NCBI RefSeq assembly: GCF_023241715.1
Contig: NZ_JALQCW010000092.1
Coordinates: 1 to 64,000 of the forward strand
Length of the DNA: 64,000 nucleotides
From: Pseudomonas morbosilactucae
GTDB taxonomy: Bacteria; Pseudomonadota; Gammaproteobacteria; Pseudomonadales; Pseudomonadaceae
Direction of reading: 5' to 3'
The position numbers and the translations under genes were made by a program. Below the pieces are notes generated by a model. That model did no database searches. It had not been told where the DNA came from and worked only from the letters and a program-made list of their open reading frames with translations. How positions within the stretch are numbered: the first letter of the stretch is position 1; the number at the start of each line of letters is the position of its first letter. Shown here one piece after another: positions 50,521 through 59,958 of the stretch.

Positions 50521-52179
50521 TCAGTGCGACACCGCTCCACTGGCACCCAGGCCGGTCTGCGAACGTACGAACTGCGGGAAGAACAGCGCCCGCTCATTCT
50601 CTGCCGCGGTCGACTTGTCAGTGATGGAGAAGAACCAGATCCCGACAAAGGCAATGATCATCGAGAACAGCGCAGGGTACTCATACGGGAAGATCGCCTT
50701 CTCGTGATGGAGGATCTGCACCCAGATGGTCGGCCCAAGGATCATCAGCCCCACTGCACTGATCAGCCCCAGCCAGCCACCAATCATGGCACCGCGGGTG
50801 GTGAGCTTCTTCCAGTACATGGAAAGCAGCAGAACCGGGAAGTTGCAGCTTGCAGCAATGGAGAACGCCAGGCCCACCATGAACGCAATGTTCTGGCTTT
50901 CGAAGAGAATGCCCAGGCCGATCGCCAGCACGCCCAAGGCGATGGTGGTGATCTTCGAGACGCGGATCTCATCCTTGTCGTTCGCCTTGCCCTTCTTGAT
51001 CACGCTGGCGTACAGGTCATGGGACACCGCCGAAGCACCCGCCAACGTCAGGCCAGCCACTACGGCGAGGATGGTGGCGAAGGCCACTGCCGAGATAAAG
51101 CCCAGGAAGATGCTACCGCCCACGGCATCGGCCAAATGTACCGCCGCCATGTTGTTACCGCCCAATAGCGCACCCGCCGCATCCTTGAACGCAGGGTTGG
51201 TGCTGACCAGCAAGATCGCGCCAAAACCGATGATGAACGTCAGGATGTAGAAGTAGCCGATGAAGCCTGTGGCATAAAGCACGCTCTTACGGGCTTCTTT
51301 CGCGTCACTCACAGTGAAGAAGCGCATCAGGATATGGGGCAGGCCCGCGGTACCGAACATCAGGGCCAGGCCCAGGGAGAAGGCCGAGATCGGATCCTTC
51401 ACCAAGCCACCAGGGCTCATGATTGCCTCACCTTTGGGGTGAACCTTGATCGCTTCGGAGAACAGGGCGTTGAAGTCGAAGTTGACGTGCTTCATCACCA
51501 TCAGTGCCATGAAGGACGCACCGGACAGCAACAGCACCGCCTTGATGATCTGAACCCAAGTGGTTGCCAGCATGCCGCCGAACAACACATAGAGGCACAT
51601 CAGGATGCCCACCAGGATCACCGCCACATGGTAATCAAGGCCGAACAACAGCTGGATCAGCTTACCGGCACCCACCATCTGCGCGATCAGGTAGAACGCC
51701 ACCACCACCAGCGAACCACAGGCCGACAAGGTGCGGATCTGCGTCTGCCCAAGGCGATAGGAGGCCACATCGGCGAAGGTGTATTTGCCCAGGTTACGCA
51801 GGCGCTCAGCGATCAGGAACAGAATGATCGGCCAGCCCACCAGGAAGCCGATGGAGTAAATCAGGCCGTCATAGCCAGAGGTATACACCAGCGCGGAAAT
51901 CCCCAGGAAGGACGCCGCCGACATGTAGTCGCCGGCAATCGCCAGGCCGTTCTGGAAGCCGGTGATCTTGCCGCCCGCCGCGTAATAGTCGGCCGCCGAC
52001 TTGTTGCGCTTGGACGCCCAGTAAGTGATGCACAGGGTCGCACCGACGAACACCACGAACATCAGGATCGCCGACACATTGAGGGGTTGTTTATGGACTT
52101 CGCCAGTCAGTGCATCGGCGGCCCAAACGGCCGGGGCGAAGGCTGCAATGCCGAGAGCTGCCAGTAGACGCCGGATCAT
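50521..52179 (-). CDS. actP: Cation/acetate symporter
   Basis: A 552-residue sodium:solute symporter with a signal-peptide-like first segment (LLAALGIAAFAPAVWA), then about 13 membrane helices. The SSS family patterns GDYMSAASFLGISALVYTSG and FGTAGLPHILMRFFTV are intact. ActP imports acetate and other short carboxylates. The ATG overlaps the stop of the DUF485 gene by four bases, the universal yjcH-actP arrangement. Confidence 0.95.
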   Translation of the reverse strand: MIRRLLAALGIAAFAPAVWAADALTGEVHKQPLNVSAILMFVVFVGATLCITYWASKRNKSAADYYAAGGKITGFQNGLAIAGDYMSAASFLGISALVYTSGYDGLIYSIGFLVGWPIILFLIAERLRNLGKYTFADVASYRLGQTQIRTLSACGSLVVVAFYLIAQMVGAGKLIQLLFGLDYHVAVILVGILMCLYVLFGGMLATTWVQIIKAVLLLSGASFMALMVMKHVNFDFNALFSEAIKVHPKGEAIMSPGGLVKDPISAFSLGLALMFGTAGLPHILMRFFTVSDAKEARKSVLYATGFIGYFYILTFIIGFGAILLVSTNPAFKDAAGALLGGNNMAAVHLADAVGGSIFLGFISAVAFATILAVVAGLTLAGASAVSHDLYASVIKKGKANDKDEIRVSKITTIALGVLAIGLGILFESQNIAFMVGLAFSIAASCNFPVLLLSMYWKKLTTRGAMIGGWLGLISAVGLMILGPTIWVQILHHEKAIFPYEYPALFSMIIAFVGIWFFSITDKSTAAENERALFFPQFVRSQTGLGASGAVSH

Positions 52180-52487
52180 TGCTGAGCCTCCTTGAGAATC
52201 GCATTGTTCAGGTCGTCGAATTCACCGTTGGCACGTCGCACATAGATCCCCGTCAGGATAAAGGCCGAAAGAATCAGCCCCACACCGATGGGAATGCCCC
52301 AGGTGATGGATGACGTCGGACTGAGTTTCGCCCCCAGGATCTGGGGTCCGTAAGCGATCAACAGGATGAAGCCCGAGTAAAGCCCAAGCATGATCGCCGA
52401 TAGAATCCAGGCGAACCGCTCTCGCTTGCTGACCAGCTCCTTGAAACGCGGGCTGTTTTGAATCGAGAGGTAAATGCTGTCGTTCAT
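52176..52487 (-). CDS. DUF485 membrane protein, ActP partner (YjcH-like)
   Basis: A 103-residue protein with two membrane helices (WILSAIMLGLYSGFILLIA and WGIPIGVGLILSAFILTGIY), flanked by SPRFKELVSKRERFAW, the DUF485 signature. It is found beside ActP-type symporters and thought to assist them. Start at MNDSIYLS; coupled to actP. PAO1 equivalent PA3235. Confidence 0.93.
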   Translation of the reverse strand: MNDSIYLSIQNSPRFKELVSKRERFAWILSAIMLGLYSGFILLIAYGPQILGAKLSPTSSITWGIPIGVGLILSAFILTGIYVRRANGEFDDLNNAILKEAQQ

Positions 52488-52621
52488 TGTTTTTATCCTC
52501 GCAGCACAGATTTTAGTTAGAACGTATTCCACTCTATGCGGCTATGGAGCAGGTTCCAGACGACCTTAGTATTAGAACGACATTAGCGCGGCCGCCAATT
52601 TCTCCCGCAGAAAAAACAAAA

Positions 52622-52650
52622 ACCGCCAGGGGCGAACCCCAGGCGGTCTT
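52622..52650 (-). terminator. Terminator of the betaine-binding protein gene
   Basis: ACCGCCAGGGGCG..CCCCAGGCGGT stem, bracketed on the minus-strand 3' side by a TTTTTGTTTTTT-like tract (forward AAAAAACAAAAA at 52611-52622). About 29 bases past the stop. Confidence 0.85.
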
Positions 52651-52678
52651 TAGAAGGCTGTTCTAGACGCTTTGTCTA

Positions 52679-53530
52679 TTACTTAGCAGTCCACTCGGCA
52701 ACCCGATCCGGGTGTTTGGCCACCCAGTCCTTGGCTGCCGCATCCGGTTTTGCGCCCTCTTGAATGGCCAACATGACCTCACCAATTTCGTCTTTCGAGG
52801 TCCACTGGAACTTCTTCAGGAAGGCCGCCACTTCCGGCGCCTTCTTCTCCAGCCCTTTGCTACCGATGCTGTTGACGGTTTCAGCCGCGCCGTACACGCC
52901 TTTCGGGTCGTCGAGGAAGCGCAGTTTCCACTTGGCGAACATCCAGTGCGGCACCCAGCCGGTGACGGCAATGGACTCATTCTTCTCTTCAGCACGGGTC
53001 AGCTCAGCGATCATCGCCGCGCCGGAACTGGCCTGCAGCTTGTAGTCCAGGCCGTAATCCTTGATCGCCTGGTCGGTCTTGAGCATCACGCCCGAGCCAG
53101 CGTCGATCCCCACGATCTTGTTCTTGAACGTGGTGTCGGTTTTCAGGTCCTCGATGGACTTGGCCTTGACGTACTCCGGCACGATCAAACCGATCTTCGC
53201 GTCTTTGAAATTGGGGCCGTAGTCGACCACTTTATCCTTGTTCTTGGCCCAGTACTCGCCGTGGGTCACCGGCAACCAGGCCGAGAGCATGGCGTCGAGC
53301 TTACCGGTGGCCACGCCCTGCCACATGATGCCGGTGGCCACAGCCTGCAACTTGACGTCATAACCGAGCTTCTGCTTGATCACCTCTGCCGCCACGTGAG
53401 TGGTCGCCACGCTGTCCGACCAACCGTCGACATAGCCGATGCTCAGGGTCTTGCTGTCGGCGCTGGCGAGGGTGGAGCTCATCGCAAGGACCATCGCGGC
53501 ACCTGCGCCTAAAATGCTTCGCATCTTCAT
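52679..53530 (-). CDS. betX: Glycine betaine ABC-transporter substrate-binding protein
   Basis: A 283-residue periplasmic binding protein: signal peptide (ILGAGAAMVLAMSSTLASA), then an OpuAC-type domain with IGYVDGWSDSVATTHVA and VTGWVPHWMFAKWKLRFL, whose tryptophans usually cage quaternary amines. No permease or ATPase is adjacent, which matches P. aeruginosa orphans CbcX, CaiX and BetX that share the CbcWV core. Position next to DUF485/actP fits PA3236 BetX, reported to bind glycine betaine. The specificity is inferred from position only. Confidence 0.85.
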   Translation of the reverse strand: MKMRSILGAGAAMVLAMSSTLASADSKTLSIGYVDGWSDSVATTHVAAEVIKQKLGYDVKLQAVATGIMWQGVATGKLDAMLSAWLPVTHGEYWAKNKDKVVDYGPNFKDAKIGLIVPEYVKAKSIEDLKTDTTFKNKIVGIDAGSGVMLKTDQAIKDYGLDYKLQASSGAAMIAELTRAEEKNESIAVTGWVPHWMFAKWKLRFLDDPKGVYGAAETVNSIGSKGLEKKAPEVAAFLKKFQWTSKDEIGEVMLAIQEGAKPDAAAKDWVAKHPDRVAEWTAK

Positions 53531-53859
53531 CGTTACTTCCCCGAAAGTGCTGCACCAGGCGGGTGCCCGGCGCGTCAACGTATGGTTATGGTGCACAGCG
53601 CCCCCATCACGCCTCACCGCAAACTCGTTCGAACATCAGCGGAGTACTGATGCTTGGATAATCAACCCGCAGCCTCCAGCGACCTGCTCTGTCTACGACC
53701 TCAAGGCAACAAGCAACGACATCAGATAGCCAGCAACCAGCCACCCGGAACCGCCTGCCTCCCGGCCCGCCCGAACTTTGCATGTCAAAATCATGCAGCC
53801 CACCTAGGGGCCGATGAATGCAGGTAAGATGCCCGGCTTTGCTCCCACACGGCCTGACC
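53531..53859. other. betX-glucan synthase intergenic region
   Basis: A 329-base gap between divergent genes. It should contain both promoters. I see no clear hexamers, hairpin or ORF; short ORFs here lack coding character. Confidence 0.4.
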
Positions 53860-55413
53860 ATGTCTGCGACTGCCCGCTTCCCCCTCCTGCCCTACTTACT
53901 GGCCTGCCTACTGGGCGTGTTCGCCCTGTGCGGCTACTGGTACGGCCTCGGCCAACCCGTGGTGCTGCCAGATGTCGCCAGCGCCAGCCACAAACTGCAA
54001 TGCGCCTCTTACACCCCGTTCGACAAAGACCAGTCGCCGTTCGACCAGCCGTTCAAGCTGCGTCCGGAGCGCATGGACGCTGACCTGGCCCTGCTGGCCA
54101 CCCGTTTCGAGTGCATCCGCACCTACTCCATGACCGGCCTCGACGCCCTGCCGGACCTGGCGCGCAAGCACGGCCTGAAGCTGATGATCGGCGCCTGGGT
54201 CAACAGCAACCCGGTGGATACCGAGAAGGAAGTCGACCTGTTGATCGCCTCGGCCAACGCCAACCCCGACGTGGTCAGCGCGGTGATCGTCGGCAACGAG
54301 GCCTTGCTGCGCAAGGAAGTCACCGGCGCCCAACTGGCTCGGCTGATCCTCAAGGTCAAGGCCAACGTCAAGCAGCCGGTGACCTACGCCGACGTTTGGG
54401 AGTTCTGGCTCAAGCACCCGGAAATTGCCCCGGCGGTGGACTTCCTGACCATTCACTTGCTGCCGTATTGGGAAGACGATCCGTCGAACATCAACGCCGC
54501 CCTGAACCATGTGGCCGAGGTGCGCCAGGTGTTCGGCAACCGCTTTGCACCCAAGGACGTGATGATCGGCGAGACCGGCTGGCCCAGCGAAGGCCGCCAG
54601 CGCGAAACCGCCCTGCCAAGTCGGGTCAATGAGGCCCAGTTCATCCGTGGTTTTGTCGCCATGGCCGAAGCCAACGGCTGGCACTACAACCTGATCGAAG
54701 CCTTTGATCAGCCCTGGAAACGTGCCAGTGAAGGGGCCGTCGGCGGCTACTGGGGCCTGTTTGACGCGGATCGCCAGGACAAGGGCATCCTCGCCGGGCC
54801 AGTCTCCAACCTGCCTTATTGGCCGTTGTGGCTGGGCGTTGGCGGGGCGCTGTTCCTGGCCACCCTGGTTCTGGGCGGACGGGTTCGCAACCCCCGCGCG
54901 GCGTTGCTCCTGCCAGCTCTCGGCGCCTTGGGTGCCTGTTGCATCGGCACCTGGGGCGAGCTGGCGCGAGTCACCAGCCGTTTTACCGGAGAGTGGCTCT
55001 GGGCTGCCTTGCTGCTGGGCCTGAACCTGCTGGTGCTGGCCCATGCCGCCTTGGCCCTGAGCAGCCGTGACGGCTGGCGCGGCCGGGCCTTCAAGGCCCT
55101 GGAACAACGCGCCGGCTGGCTGCTGGCTGCCACCGGCTTCGCTGGGGCCGTGATGATGCTGGAGCTGGTGTTCGACCCACGCTACCGCAGTTTCCCTAGC
55201 GCCGCCCTGTTGCTGCCCGCCCTGGTCTACCTGTGCCGCCCAGTGAGCGTGCCGCGCCGGGAAATTGCCCTGCTGACCTTTATCATCGGTGCCGGCATCG
55301 CGCCGCAGTTGTACCGCGAAGGGCTGCAAAACCAGCAAGCCTGGGGCTGGGCACTGGTCAGCCTGTTGCTGGTGGCCGCATTGTGGCGCAGCTTGCGCAT
55401 CCGCAAGGCCTGA
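53860..55413 (+). CDS. GH17-type beta-glucan synthase, membrane protein
   Basis: A 517-residue protein with an N-terminal TM (LLACLLGVFALCGYWYGLG), then a glycoside-hydrolase family 17 domain (about residues 35-290) with the acid/base VGNEALLRKE and nucleophile MIGETGWPSEGRQ. About seven membrane helices fill residues 305-515. This layout matches the beta-(1,6)-glucan synthases of pseudomonads, related to Bradyrhizobium NdvC, which make periplasmic glucans. The ATG at 53860 (MSATARFP) is preferred to the upstream in-frame start. Confidence 0.88.
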   Translation: MSATARFPLLPYLLACLLGVFALCGYWYGLGQPVVLPDVASASHKLQCASYTPFDKDQSPFDQPFKLRPERMDADLALLATRFECIRTYSMTGLDALPDLARKHGLKLMIGAWVNSNPVDTEKEVDLLIASANANPDVVSAVIVGNEALLRKEVTGAQLARLILKVKANVKQPVTYADVWEFWLKHPEIAPAVDFLTIHLLPYWEDDPSNINAALNHVAEVRQVFGNRFAPKDVMIGETGWPSEGRQRETALPSRVNEAQFIRGFVAMAEANGWHYNLIEAFDQPWKRASEGAVGGYWGLFDADRQDKGILAGPVSNLPYWPLWLGVGGALFLATLVLGGRVRNPRAALLLPALGALGACCIGTWGELARVTSRFTGEWLWAALLLGLNLLVLAHAALALSSRDGWRGRAFKALEQRAGWLLAATGFAGAVMMLELVFDPRYRSFPSAALLLPALVYLCRPVSVPRREIALLTFIIGAGIAPQLYREGLQNQQAWGWALVSLLLVAALWRSLRIRKA

Positions 55414-55424
55414 CACCCAGGCAG

Positions 55425-55456
55425 AAAAAAAGGGATGACCACGGTCATCCCTTTTT
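55425..55456. terminator. Bidirectional terminator
   Basis: AAAAAGGGATGACC and GGTCATCCCTTTTT form a perfect stem with T-runs on both strands, between the glucan synthase gene and the convergent gene at 55479. Confidence 0.93.
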
Positions 55457-55478
55457 CATGGAACTCAGCCAGCCATCA

Positions 55479-55846
55479 TTAGGCTGGGCGGGTCGCCCGC
55501 ACCAGGCGCAACGCCGCCAACACCACCGCAAACACAGCTAGCGTGGTGTTGTACAGCGCCAGCGCCGGCAGCCCCAGCAACAACGCAACGACTGCCAACC
55601 CCAGCCCACACGCCCCGGCAGGACAAAAGCCAGCAGCGCCGCACCCAAGGCTGACCAGCCCAACACCTGAAAGTGGATCAACCAACCCAGGTTGGCGCGC
55701 AACTGGCATTCCCAGCGACTGGCCTCATCCACACAGACGCCCACCCATTGTGCGTCCTCCATAAAGCCGTAGCGCGCGCCATAACTGGCGGCCAGCCACA
55801 AAGGCAAGACAATGAGCAGCAGGATCACGGGAAGACGGCGGGACAT
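55479..55846 (-). pseudogene. Small hypothetical membrane protein, frameshifted
   Basis: The first frame begins MSRRLPVILLLIVLPLWLA (TM or signal) and continues RYGFMEDAQWVGVCVDEASRW to VLGWSALGAALLAFVLPG, then reads into an Arg/Trp-rich stretch. The continuation with proper hydrophobic character (ACGLGLAVVALLLGLPALAL, ending LRLVRATRPA at 55479) is in another frame. Adding one C/G to the run at 55613-55616 restores a protein of about 122 residues with three membrane helices. The family is unknown. Confidence 0.65.
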
Positions 55847-56082
55847 GAAACACTCCGATAAGGCGAAAACGGCGCCCAGCATAAGCCTCCAAGAGCGCCA
55901 AGCAAGCGTGTTGCACAGATAACTGTTCAGCCAATGCCGGCAAAGTGTATCGTCCCGCTACTATTACCCCCAGCCCGCCTTGCCTCGAGCGTTTTTTTGT
56001 GCCGAACCATGGCACTTCGGCACTAGCGCGGTGGTCATAGCCTGCGAACCTTATCCGGTACCTTTCTCTAAGGGATTTAGTC

Positions 56083-57380
56083 ATGCTCCGTTCCTTGCGC
56101 TTCGCTGCCCTTTTCGGCGGCCTTATCTTGAGTGCGTCCGCTCTGGCGGTGGACATCGACGCCGCCAGCTATGGCTACCCTTTGACCAACCCGTTCGAAG
56201 CGACCATCGCCACCACACCGCCAGAGTTACGCCCGGAATTGCCGTCCGATGACGACATCAACCAGGCTGACCGCAGCCTGAACCTGCGCCCGGAGCGCGA
56301 GTTCATCCTGCCGGACAACTTCTGGGCGGTGAAAAAACTCACCTACCGTATCGCCACCCAGGACCACGCAGCCCCGCTGATCTTCCTGATTGCAGGCACT
56401 GGTGCGCGCTTCGACAGCAGCCTCAACGAATACCTGAAGAAGCTGTACTACAAGGCCGGCTACCACGTGGTGCAGCTGTCCTCACCCACCAGCTTCGACT
56501 TCATCAGTGCCGCCTCGCGCTTCGCTACACCGGGGGTGACCCAGGAAGACGCCGAGGACATGTACCGGGTTATGCAGGCGGTGCGGGCGCAAAACCCCAA
56601 GCTGCCGATCACCGACTTCTACCTCACCGGCTATAGCCTCGGTGCACTGGACGCGGCCTTCGTCAGCAAACTGGATGAAACCCGGCGCAGCTTCAACTTC
56701 AAGAAAGTCCTGCTGCTCAACCCGCCGGTCAACCTCTACACCTCCATCAGCAACCTCGACAAGCTGGTACAAACCGAGGTCAAGGGCATCAACAACAGCA
56801 CCACTTTTTATGAGCTGGTGCTGAACAAGCTGACTCGCTACTTCCAGCAAAAGGGCTACATCGACCTCAACGACGCCCTGCTCTACGACTTCCAACAGTC
56901 CAAGCAACACCTGACCAACGAACAGATGGCCATGCTGATCGGCACCTCGTTCCGTTTCTCGGCCGCCGACATCGCCTTTACCTCGGACCTGATCAACCGC
57001 CGCGGCTGATCATTCCACCCAAGTACCCCATCAGCGAAGGCACCAGCCTCACGCCGTTCCTCAAACGTGCCCTGCAATGCGACTTCGACTGCTACCTGAC
57101 CGAGCAAGTCATTCCGATGTGGCGTGCCCGCACCGACGGCGGCAGCCTGCTGCAACTGATTGACCAAGTGAGCCTGTACGCCCTGCAGGACTACCTGCAC
57201 AACAGCCCGAAAATTGCGGTCATGCACAACGCTGACGATGTGATCCTCGGCCCTGGCGACCTGGGCTTCCTGCGTAAAACCTTTGGCGACCGCCTGACCG
57301 TCTACCCTCACGGCGGTCATTGCGGCAACCTCAACTATCGCGTCAACAGCGACGCCATGCTGGAGTTCTTCCGTGGCTAA
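56083..57380 (+). pseudogene. Exported alpha/beta serine hydrolase, frameshifted, upstream of mlaA
   Basis: A signal peptide (FAALFGGLILSASALA) leads into an alpha/beta-hydrolase: PLIFLIAGTGARFDSS, nucleophile elbow LTGYSLGALDAA, and, after 57,009, the acid HNADDVILGPGD and His GGHCGNLNY. The frame stops at 57,007-57,009 (GGCTGA); one missing C in GGC(C)TGATC near 57,006 would join it to LIIPPKYPISEGTSL and carry on to 57,380, giving about 432 residues. Everything after the break is well conserved in character, so an assembly error is plausible. The 3' end overlaps the mlaA start by eight bases. Confidence 0.8.
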
Positions 57381-58161
57381 ACATCTCCTGCTTATCGCTG
57401 CGTTGCTCTGTGCCGGCTATGCCCAGGCCGACAACAGCAAGGCCAACGCCCCCACCGTGGTGGATGCCGATGGCTTCACCGAACCCTTGAAGAAACTCAA
57501 GTTCAATGCCGGGCTGGACCAGCGGGAATTCGAGCGCTCGACCCTCAACGCCTTGAATGTCTACGACCCACTGGAGTCGTGGAACCGCCGGGTCTACCAC
57601 TTCAATTACCGCTTCGACCAATGGGTCTTCCTGCCTGTGGTGGACGGCTATCGCTACGTGACGCCGGGCTTCCTGCGCAGCGGCGTGAGCAACTTCTTCA
57701 ACAACCTCGGCGACGTGCCCAACCTGGTCAACAGCCTGCTGCAGCTCAAAGGCCAGCGCTCGATGGAAACCACGGCTCGGCTGCTGCTCAACACCACCAT
57801 CGGCATCGCCGGCCTGTGGGACCCAGCGACCCGCATGGGCCTGCCACGGCAAAGTGAAGACTTCGGCCAGACCCTGGGCTTCTACGGGGTTCCGGGGGGC
57901 GCCTACCTGGTGCTGCCAATCTTCGGCCCCTCGAACCTGCGAGACACCACCGGCCTGGTGGTGGACTACAGCGCCGAGTCGGCCATCAACTTCCTCAACG
58001 TCTCCGAAGTCAGCAGCAACCACCCGGAAATCTGGGTACTGCGAGGTGTGGACAAGCGCTACCAGACCAGCTTCCGCTACGGCCAGCTGAACTCGCCGTT
58101 CGAATACGAGAAGGTGCGCTACGTGTACAGCGAATCCCGCAAGCTGCAGATCGCCGAATAG
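57373..58161 (+). CDS. mlaA: Outer-membrane lipid asymmetry protein MlaA (VacJ)
   Basis: A 262-residue protein that removes phospholipids from the outer leaflet of the outer membrane and passes them to MlaC. It has the family signature YDPLESWNRRVYHFNYRFDQ and GPSNLRDTTGLVVD. The signal peptide LLLIAALLCAGYAQA lacks a lipobox cysteine, unlike E. coli MlaA. The GTG start overlaps the stop of the preceding hydrolase (GTGGCTAA), so translation is coupled. Confidence 0.95.
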   Translation: MAKHLLLIAALLCAGYAQADNSKANAPTVVDADGFTEPLKKLKFNAGLDQREFERSTLNALNVYDPLESWNRRVYHFNYRFDQWVFLPVVDGYRYVTPGFLRSGVSNFFNNLGDVPNLVNSLLQLKGQRSMETTARLLLNTTIGIAGLWDPATRMGLPRQSEDFGQTLGFYGVPGGAYLVLPIFGPSNLRDTTGLVVDYSAESAINFLNVSEVSSNHPEIWVLRGVDKRYQTSFRYGQLNSPFEYEKVRYVYSESRKLQIAE

Positions 58162-58179
58162 GCCTTTCCCCCCGCCCAC

Positions 58180-58219
58180 AAAAAAAGGCCATTCGAGCAA
58201 CTCGAATGGCCTTTTTTTT
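58180..58219. terminator. Bidirectional terminator between mlaA and the DUF808 gene
   Basis: AAAAAAAGGCCATTCGAG and CTCGAATGGCCTTTTTTTT form an 18-bp stem around CAA, with long T-runs on both strands. Confidence 0.95.
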
Positions 58220-58229
58220 GGGGCAAGGC

Positions 58230-59156
58230 TTAGGCCTTGGCGCCCTTGACCAGCTTGCCCACCAGGCTGACCACCACCAGTACCGCGGCACCGGCGATGA
58301 TGCCGGCTACAGCGTTGATCAGGGTGGGCAGCACCAGCGCAAAGCCGCCGATCAGCGGTGTGCTGTGCTCGGTAACGCTCTCGATCCAATGGTGAGCCGC
58401 CGGCACGCCGTGGGTCAGGATCCCGCCACCGACCAGGAACATCGCGGCCGTGCCAATCACCGACAGGCTTTTCATCATGTAAGGCGCCGCCCGCAGGATG
58501 GCGCCGCCAATGCTTCTGGCCACCTGCCCGGGCTTTTGGGTCAACCACAGCCCCAGGTCATCCAGCTTGACGATACCGGCCACCAGGCCGTAGACGCCGA
58601 TGGTCATGACAATGGCGATCCCCGACAGCACCACCACCTGCTGCATCAGCGGCGCATCGGCAACGGTGCCCAGGGTAATGGCGATGATTTCCGCCGAAAG
58701 GATAAAGTCGGTGCGCACAGCGCCCTTGATCTTGTCCTTTTCAAACGCCACCAGGTCCGTCGCCGGATCGGCAACGGCCTCGATCAACTGATCGTGGTCG
58801 GCCTGGTCTTCGTCCTTGCTGTGCAAAAACCGGTGGGCGAGCTTTTCAAAACCTTCGAAACACAGGTAGGCGCCACCGATCATCAACAGCGGCGTCACCA
58901 GCCAAGGGGCGAACGCACTGATGGCCAGCGCCGCCGGCACCAGGATCAGCTTGTTGAGAAACGACCCCTTGGCCACGGCCCAAACCACGGGAATCTCACG
59001 CTCGGCACGAACCCCAGTCACCTGTTGGGCATTGAGTGCCAGGTCATCACCCAGCACCCCGGCAGTTTTCTTGGCTGCCACTTTGGTCATCAACGCCACA
59101 TCGTCGAGTACTGCGGCGATGTCGTCGATCAGTACCAGCAAACTGCTTCCTGCCAT
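58230..59156 (-). CDS. DUF808 family membrane protein (YedI-like)
   Basis: A 308-residue protein beginning MAGSSLLVLIDDIAAVLDDVA, the hallmark of DUF808/YedI, with about six hydrophobic helices and cytoplasmic DQADHDQLIEAVADP in the middle. The function is unknown. It is monocistronic and ends at the shared terminator. Confidence 0.92.
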   Translation of the reverse strand: MAGSSLLVLIDDIAAVLDDVALMTKVAAKKTAGVLGDDLALNAQQVTGVRAEREIPVVWAVAKGSFLNKLILVPAALAISAFAPWLVTPLLMIGGAYLCFEGFEKLAHRFLHSKDEDQADHDQLIEAVADPATDLVAFEKDKIKGAVRTDFILSAEIIAITLGTVADAPLMQQVVVLSGIAIVMTIGVYGLVAGIVKLDDLGLWLTQKPGQVARSIGGAILRAAPYMMKSLSVIGTAAMFLVGGGILTHGVPAAHHWIESVTEHSTPLIGGFALVLPTLINAVAGIIAGAAVLVVVSLVGKLVKGAKA

Positions 59157-59292
59157 GAATCAGGTTCCCTTCAGAGATAAATTCCGCGCAGCATACCGTG
59201 GCTTCAGGCACCGTGGGGGGCATTCTTGAGCGCCGTGTAACGCCGGTGCTACCATGCGCAACCGCCAGAACAGGCAAGGAATCCCCTGGTTT

Positions 59293-59901
59293 ATGAGCAC
59301 CATCCGCGAGCGCAACAAAGAACTGATCCTGCGGGCTGCCAGTGAAGAATTTGCCGACAAGGGTTTTGCCGCGACCAAAACCAGCGATATCGCAGCCAAG
59401 GCGGGGCTGCCCAAGCCCAATGTCTATTACTACTTCAAGTCCAAGGAAAACCTCTATCGCGAGGTGCTGGAAAGCATCATCGAGCCGATTCTCCAGGCCT
59501 CCACGCCCTTCAACGCCGATGGCGAACCCAGTGAAGTGCTCAGCGGCTACATCCGCTCTAAGATTCGTATCTCCCGCGACCTGCCGTTTGCCTCAAAAGT
59601 GTTCGCCAGCGAAATCATGCACGGCGCGCCGCACCTGAGCCCCGAGCAGGTGGAACAACTCAACGCCCAGGCCCGGCACAACATCGACTGCATCCAGACC
59701 TGGATCGACCGCGGCCTGATCGCTGCGATCGACCCCAACCACCTGATGTTCAGCATCTGGGCCGCGACCCAGACTTACGCCGACTTCGACTGGCAGATTT
59801 CCGTGGTCACGGGCAAGGCCAAGCTCGATGAATCCGACTACGAAGCCGCCGCGCAAACCATCATCCGCCTGGTGCTCAAAGGCTGCGCCCCGGACCAGTA
59901 A
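59293..59901 (+). CDS. TetR-family transcriptional regulator (RutR/YcdC-like)
   Basis: A 202-residue regulator. The N-terminal helix-turn-helix is TKTSDIAAKAGLPKPNVYYYFKSKE, and the C-terminal ligand domain (RISRDLPFASKVFASEIMHGAPHLS, IWAATQTYADFDWQI) is typical of the YcdC/RutR C-terminal family, which senses pyrimidines in E. coli. It may control purine/pyrimidine or glyoxylate-linked genes; the gcl cluster begins 765 bases away. Start at MSTIRERN. Confidence 0.9.
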   Translation: MSTIRERNKELILRAASEEFADKGFAATKTSDIAAKAGLPKPNVYYYFKSKENLYREVLESIIEPILQASTPFNADGEPSEVLSGYIRSKIRISRDLPFASKVFASEIMHGAPHLSPEQVEQLNAQARHNIDCIQTWIDRGLIAAIDPNHLMFSIWAATQTYADFDWQISVVTGKAKLDESDYEAAAQTIIRLVLKGCAPDQ

Positions 59902-59917
59902 CCCCCGAACCCAACCC

Positions 59918-59939
59918 GCCCACTCCGACCGGAGTGGGC
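59918..59939. terminator. Hairpin between convergent TetR and GlcG-like genes
   Basis: GCCCACTCC (59918-59926) and GGAGTGGGC (59931-59939) with loop GACC; no clear T-run. Confidence 0.5.
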
Positions 59940-59958
59940 ACGTCCAGCCGCTAGCCCC

